Assembly (NCBI GenBank): GCA_027596035.1
Contig: JADGJA010000733.1
Location: 1 to 11,650, forward strand
DNA from: Thoreauomyces humboldtii
Taxonomy: Eukaryota > Chytridiomycota > Chytridiomycetes > Spizellomycetales > Powellomycetaceae
DNA: 11,650 nucleotides
Reading direction: 5' to 3'
The translations under genes and the position numbers were made by a program. The notes under the pieces were generated by a model. The model was not told the origin of the DNA, ran no database searches, and was given only the letters and a program-made list of their open reading frames with translations. Of this stretch, positions 7,396 through 11,650 are shown one piece after another; the stretch's first letter is position 1, and each line of letters begins with the position of its first letter.

Positions 7396-8134
7396 GGTTT
7401 TGGGCGGTTGACTGTTGTCGGATGTGGGAAATAATGAAATTGATCTTCCATTGTAGGAGTGAGCTTGCCTAGCACCTGGCGCCCTCGGCAGGCAGGCCCC
7501 TCCGTCTGGACGCCCGTTCTTCATACCTTGAGACCGACGCCCTCTTTCCTTTCTTCCTAACCGTTGTTCCGATGACGTGTCTTTGCATCCTTTGTCGTGA
7601 CAGGGCGAACTGATCAGGTCGATTCCGTTGACGGCGTTCCGTGAAGAGCTTCAGCCTTGGGAAACGTTCGGCTCATTCAGCCGAGATCGTTAAAGTCGGG
7701 GCGTTGAGGCTTCTGCTGCACGTTCAAATGCTTTTGCACCCTATGTGAGATCTGATCAAGCAGATTCGTGCCGCTCCGTCAGAAGGTTCTTTGTTCTTTG
7801 ACGAAAGCAGAGAATGTTCCGATGGAAGACGCCCGCCTATGTACATTTTAGGCGGCTTTTTGGGCATGTGTACGCGCACAGTCGAAGTGATAAGTTTTTG
7901 ACGAGTGTGACTCACGCTCTGTCGAACCAGACACAGGATCGAACGAGCAACTTTTGTACCGTATAACACGCAAACACGGACGGACGCTTGCTACGGGCGT
8001 CTCCACCGACCGGGCGTCAACAAGAAGGAAAGGTCAAAAGGAACCAGTCTACGATGCCACCGAAGTCGTGACTTGGGCAGCAAGCAGCGTCCATCCTTGG
8101 CTCAGCTTAGCTGCCTTTCGACATTTCTCCCCCG
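7396..8134. other. Intergenic region upstream of the ABC transporter
   Basis: No supportable gene was found. Long frames on both strands near 7724-7969 and 7954-8553 lack any domain, and the latter is an out-of-frame shadow over the transporter start. A short hairpin (CCGCCTA at 7833-7839 paired with TAGGCGG at 7848-7854, followed by T's) is present. Weak AT-rich TATA-like sequence (GTATAACA) lies near 7960-7967, about 170 nt before the transporter ATG. This stretch presumably holds the transporter promoter. Confidence 0.4.
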
Positions 8135-8592
8135 ATGGGACGACTCTCAGACGTAAACCGCGGGGTGCCAGTCACAACCGCAGCCGCTGCAACGAACGAG
8201 ATCGACCGCAATGTATTCTCCTATCTCACATACTCCTGGATCACGCCTATGCTCAAGACCGGCTGGAACCATCCACTACAGGAAGATGTAAAAACGTCGC
8301 AATCGAATTTGGAGAGAGCTGTTTGAATTGCCGTAAAATCTCACAATCATCTTTCCTGGCAGGACTTGCCGAATGTTCCATCCACGAAAAGGGCCGCAAA
8401 GCTTTCGGTCGTGCTCGATCCCTTCTGGAAGCAGCTGACCGCTCACGCAAAGGATCCATCTGTGCCCGCTCCATCCTTTTTCCGTCTTCTGGCAGCCAAC
8501 TTCTGGAAGTGGTGGCTCGCTTCGTTTGTCTTGGAAGCTCTTGTCGTCGCTAGCTCCTTGCTCATATATGAAAAAATGGCGCAGCTCACAGA

Positions 8593-8643
8593 TTGAGGAA
8601 ATTAGTCTGGCTCGCTAACGTTTTTCGTTTTCCGCTGTACCAG
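8593..8643 (+). other. Intron of the ABC transporter with mutated donor (TT-AG)
   Basis: A 51-nt interval begins TTGAGG where GTGAGG would be expected. It has a perfect CTAAC branch (8615-8619), a pyrimidine tract and a TACCAG acceptor. Removing it keeps the frame and gives AQLT-E-PLLISDVVNVF, the usual ABCC layout before TM1's PLL. Unspliced, it delivers TGA at 8594 immediately and TAG at 8606. Confidence 0.75.
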
Positions 8644-9381
8644 GCCTCTCCTGATTTCTGATGTCGTCAACGTTTTTGATCCTGCGTCGCAAAACAACGC
8701 CCTCTTCCATTCGATCTATGCTTATGCGTTCATTTACTTTGTCCTGTCCATTCTTGCGGCTATCGGAACGACGGGTGCGAACTCGGTCAACCTCGACATC
8801 AGGTTTCAAGCGCGCGCGATCATCATCAGCGCAGTGTACCGCAAGTCGTTGCAGCTGTCTCCCGCATCCCGTGCCAAGTTCACACCGGGCCGCATCACCT
8901 CGTTGATCAGCATGGACGTCAAATCCATCGCCGAGATACCCGGTGACTTCAACAACTTTGTGGCGTCGCTGGTCCAGATCGCTCTCGGCTTGTATCTGAT
9001 CGCACGTTCCCTCGCCGTCTCCACGTGGCTTTCCGTCGGCACGTACTTTTTTGTCGGGATCCTGGTCGTCGTCACGTTCCCGTTCCTCGGGAAGGGTCAG
9101 GCATCCTACCTCCGTGCCCTGAACGTCCGGACCTCCCTGCTTCGAGAGTTTCTCTACGCCATCAAGATCCTGAAGATGGGATGTCGGGAGCACGACTTTC
9201 TCGCCCGGATCTCGGCAGCTCGCACCGTGCAGCTTCGCGCCCTCGTCGCCTTCCTCATCCCGATGTTCGCCGTGGTCTTCCTCATGACCTCTCAGCAGAT
9301 GATGTTGCCCGTCATCACGATCGTGGGTCTCGACAAGTTGGGCGGGAGCTTGACCGCTGCAAACGTTTTCCCGATCCTGGG

Positions 9382-9466
9382 GTACGTGAATCACTGGGAG
9401 AAGATGAGATGGGAGCGCGCGGCGCGCGAGACCCAGTCCGACGCTAGCGAATCATTTTACCTTCAG
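9382..9466 (+). other. Intron of the ABC transporter
   Basis: GTACGT donor and CTTCAG acceptor, 85 nt. Splicing gives VFPILGLRLLGMLLGPTIGL, the expected ABCC helix before the conserved VPSITRLTSFLLAAEL segment. Unspliced, the upstream frame wanders into non-homologous sequence and stops at 9598. Confidence 0.88.
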
Positions 9467-11650
9467 GTTAAGACTCCTCGGCATGCTCCTTGGACCTACC
9501 ATCGGTCTCGCGGGATACTTCGGCCATGTCGTCAAAGTCGTTCCGTCCATCACCCGTCTCACCAGCTTCCTGTTGGCGGCGGAACTCGATACTCATGAAG
9601 TCACTGAGAATTTCATAGGCCACGACGATGCCTCGTCGAACGTGGCTGTGAAGCTCGATGCGGCGTGTTTTGCATGGACAGAAGCAGAAGCCGTCGATCC
9701 TACCGAGGAGGCCGGTGATTCGACGACAAAGGACGAAAAGCGGGCGCCGGAAACGGACGCCAAGAGTCTCCCGGCCGCAGCTCTCATCGACATCACTCTG
9801 TCGATACCCAAGGGTACACTCACGGTCATCCTGGGTAGCGTGGGTTCCGGCAAAACACAGCTGCTGGCAGGACTCGCGGGAGCCATCAAGAGAACGGCCG
9901 GTACCTCTCGAGTGTACGGTTCGATAGCCTACTGCGAGCAGACGCCTTGGTTGATTTCGGGCACGATCGAGGATAACATCTGCGGTCTCTTCTGCGACGG
10001 CGATTGGAACGACGCTCTACGTGCGGCCCGCAGCGCATGCCTGGATCAGGATCTCGGGATCTTACCGAACGGAATCGGCACGCGCGTAGGCGACAACAAC
10101 GGAGTCAAGCTGTCCGGTGGTCAGCGTGCGGAGGGTGGCCCTTGCTCGCGCTGTCGCCTCGGACGCCGACGTGCTGCTACTCGACGACCCTTTGGCGGCC
10201 CTCGATGCCACGGTTGGAAGCTCGATCTTCCATAACACGTTGCGTGGCAGCGATCTGAGCGGAAAGACGATCCTGCTGGTGACGAGTCAGCTGCAATGTG
10301 CTGCCAGTGCTGATCTGGTCGTTGTGATGGACAGGGTTCGTGTGGCGGAAAGTGGAACATACCAAGACCTTGTTGCGGATTCCGACTCCCACCTGTCGCT
10401 TCTATTCAAGGACCGTGCTCCCGACGATGGTGCCTCTCGATCTGTGATCTTGGCACAGGAGGATGAGGAACAACTCGTGAACGAAGCGCGGAAAGTCGTG
10501 GCCGACTACGAAAACGAGGAGATCGCCGAGGATCGCTTGGCCGGTGCCGTGACCCAGTCAACCTATCGCCGCTTTCTCTCCGCGTCCTCTGTCTGGTGTG
10601 TTGGAACGTACGCTATCCTGTGGCCGATCGGCGTCGGTCTCGCTGCATGGCAGATGATCACTTTGGTCAAGTGGAGCGGTGACACCGAGTCGGATATCAG
10701 TGACCGCAAGTACTTTGACATCTATTGGGGCACCGGCGTCGGTGTCCTCGCTGTGGCAATCCTTGAGACCGCCATGTCGTTCGCCTCCTGCTATCGCGCC
10801 GCCAAGAGCTATCACGACCGGGCACTTGAAGGACTCGTTAGCGCGCCGATCTCCTGGTGGGCCGCATCTTGAACCGACTCACCGCCGACGTGGAACTTCT
10901 TGACCTCGGTATGGGAGGCATGGGGTTTGGCCTCCACGAAGTTACGCGGGGCTTCGGAACCTCTCTCGTCGTTCTATGCTACGCGACGCCGTACATGCTT
11001 CCTGTGTTCGCTGTGCTCGTCGTCCCTGCCGTCGCGATGTACCTCTACTTCCAGAGATCCTACCGGGAGATGAACCGTCTGGCGAGCATCCTGAGGTCTC
11101 CCGCTACCAGTCACATGAACGAGTCTTTGAACGGCGTGTCCTCAATCCGAGCGTTCCGTTCGGCCAACCGCTTCATCGCTCGACAGCACCTTCTCACGGA
11201 TCGATCCGGCAAGTCTTCTCTCATCCAGCAGAACACGGCTTACTGGTTCATCCTGCGCGTGGAGTTTTTGGCTTCCCCTGTAATCCTTTCGGTCCTCCTG
11301 CTGGCAGGAGCCGGTGTCGTCTCTTCAGCCGCGGTGGGATTGGCTCTGGTGAGCTCCATCAACCTCGGCGATGCCTTCAAAAGGGTATTGATGGGGCTCA
11401 GCGACGCGGAGGTGGCCCTCAACTCTGTCGAAAGACTTGGTCACTACGTCTACGACCTGCCGGCAGAAGCGGATCAAAAGGACGGCCCGGACACTCCCCC
11501 CGATTGGGTAGGGTCGAGTTCAAGGACGTGGAAATCAGATACGATGTCACGAGCGCCGCTGTCGTCTCAGGACTATCCCTCAGTGTTGCTTCCGGAGAGA
11601 AGCTTGCGATCTGCGGACGCACAGGAGCTGGTAAGGGCAGGGACAAGCGT

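Larger units (their letters stand above)
8135..11650 (+). pseudogene. ABCC-subfamily (MRP/Yor1-like) ABC transporter, disrupted, runs off the right edge
   Basis: Full ABC exporters of this type pump drugs or conjugates across membranes using ATP. Exons are 8135-8287, 8363-8592, 8644-9381, and 9467 onward; introns 8288-8362 (75 nt) and 9382-9466 (85 nt, GTACGT...CTTCAG) are canonical. The N-terminus has the ABCC motif NVFSYLTYSWITPML...HPLQED and no extra TMD0, as in short ABCC proteins. TMD1 covers about 8450-9600. NBD1 shows Walker A GSVGSGKT (9834-9857), Q-loop CEQTPWLISGTIEDNI, signature LSGGQ (10110-10124) and Walker B VLLLDD (10171-10188). TMD2 includes GRILNRLTADVELLD (from 10860). NBD2 begins RVEFKDVEIRYD (about 11510) and reaches GRTGAG, where GTAAGG looks like the donor of an intron leaving the window. 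Four defects break it: donor G-to-T at 8593, an extra base at 10128-10131, about 16 nt missing near 10855-10860, and one base missing at 11502-11512. Family is certain; whether dead gene or sequence error is not. Confidence 0.85.

Noticed and set aside
7833..7860. Hairpin followed by T-run resembling a bacterial rho-independent terminator
   Set aside because: The window is clearly fungal; the stem is only 7 bp and no gene ends just upstream on the plus strand.
7954..8553. Plus-strand 199-codon frame at the transporter start
   Set aside because: It is out of frame with the conserved ABCC N-terminus (8135-8287) and runs through its intron.
8615..9394. Minus-strand open frame of 259 codons across the ABC transporter
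   Set aside because: It is antisense to conserved TMD1 coding sequence; its charged, low-complexity product is a GC-skew shadow.

Overview
The window looks like nuclear DNA of a fungus, probably a basidiomycete. Genes are split by short GT-AG introns (75-85 nt in the two clearest genes) with CTAAC-type branch sites. There is a fungal secreted class 3 lipase and an ABCC-type drug transporter. No bacterial operons, Shine-Dalgarno sites, tRNA, rRNA or CRISPR array were seen. The phylum is inferred from gene style only and is not proven.

Layout. Positions 1-430 are intergenic. A TATA box (434-440) precedes an intact two-exon secreted triacylglycerol lipase (551-1775, +). From about 1,800 to 8,100 the DNA is less GC-rich and holds small, weak or decayed genes. 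These are: two diverged repeat copies (2701-2771 and 5769-5839) whose minus strand reads as the same conserved protein C-terminus; a probable multi-exon ADP-ribosyltransferase-fold gene (3498-4347, +); coding-like plus-strand stretches (4458-5024 and 5303-5667); a small secreted cysteine-rich protein on the minus strand (6751-6220); and a short hydrophobic frame (7135-7395, +). From 8135 to the right edge lies a long ABCC-subfamily ABC transporter (+) that runs out of the window in its second nucleotide-binding domain.

The transporter reads clearly through TMD1, NBD1, TMD2 and the start of NBD2. It carries four independent defects: a lost splice donor, a +1 frameshift inside the ABC signature, a roughly 16-nt deletion in TMD2, and a -1 frameshift before NBD2. 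It is either a pseudogene or a badly assembled copy.

How they work together: there is no evidence of one shared pathway. The lipase (secreted lipid hydrolysis), the small secreted protein (effector-like) and the transporter (efflux) suit an accessory, fast-evolving, host- or niche-interacting region. The most interesting items are the ADP-ribosyltransferase-like gene with Arg where PARPs have His, the secreted cysteine-rich protein, and the duplicated minus-strand C-terminus. All gene models here were spliced by eye and need transcript support.
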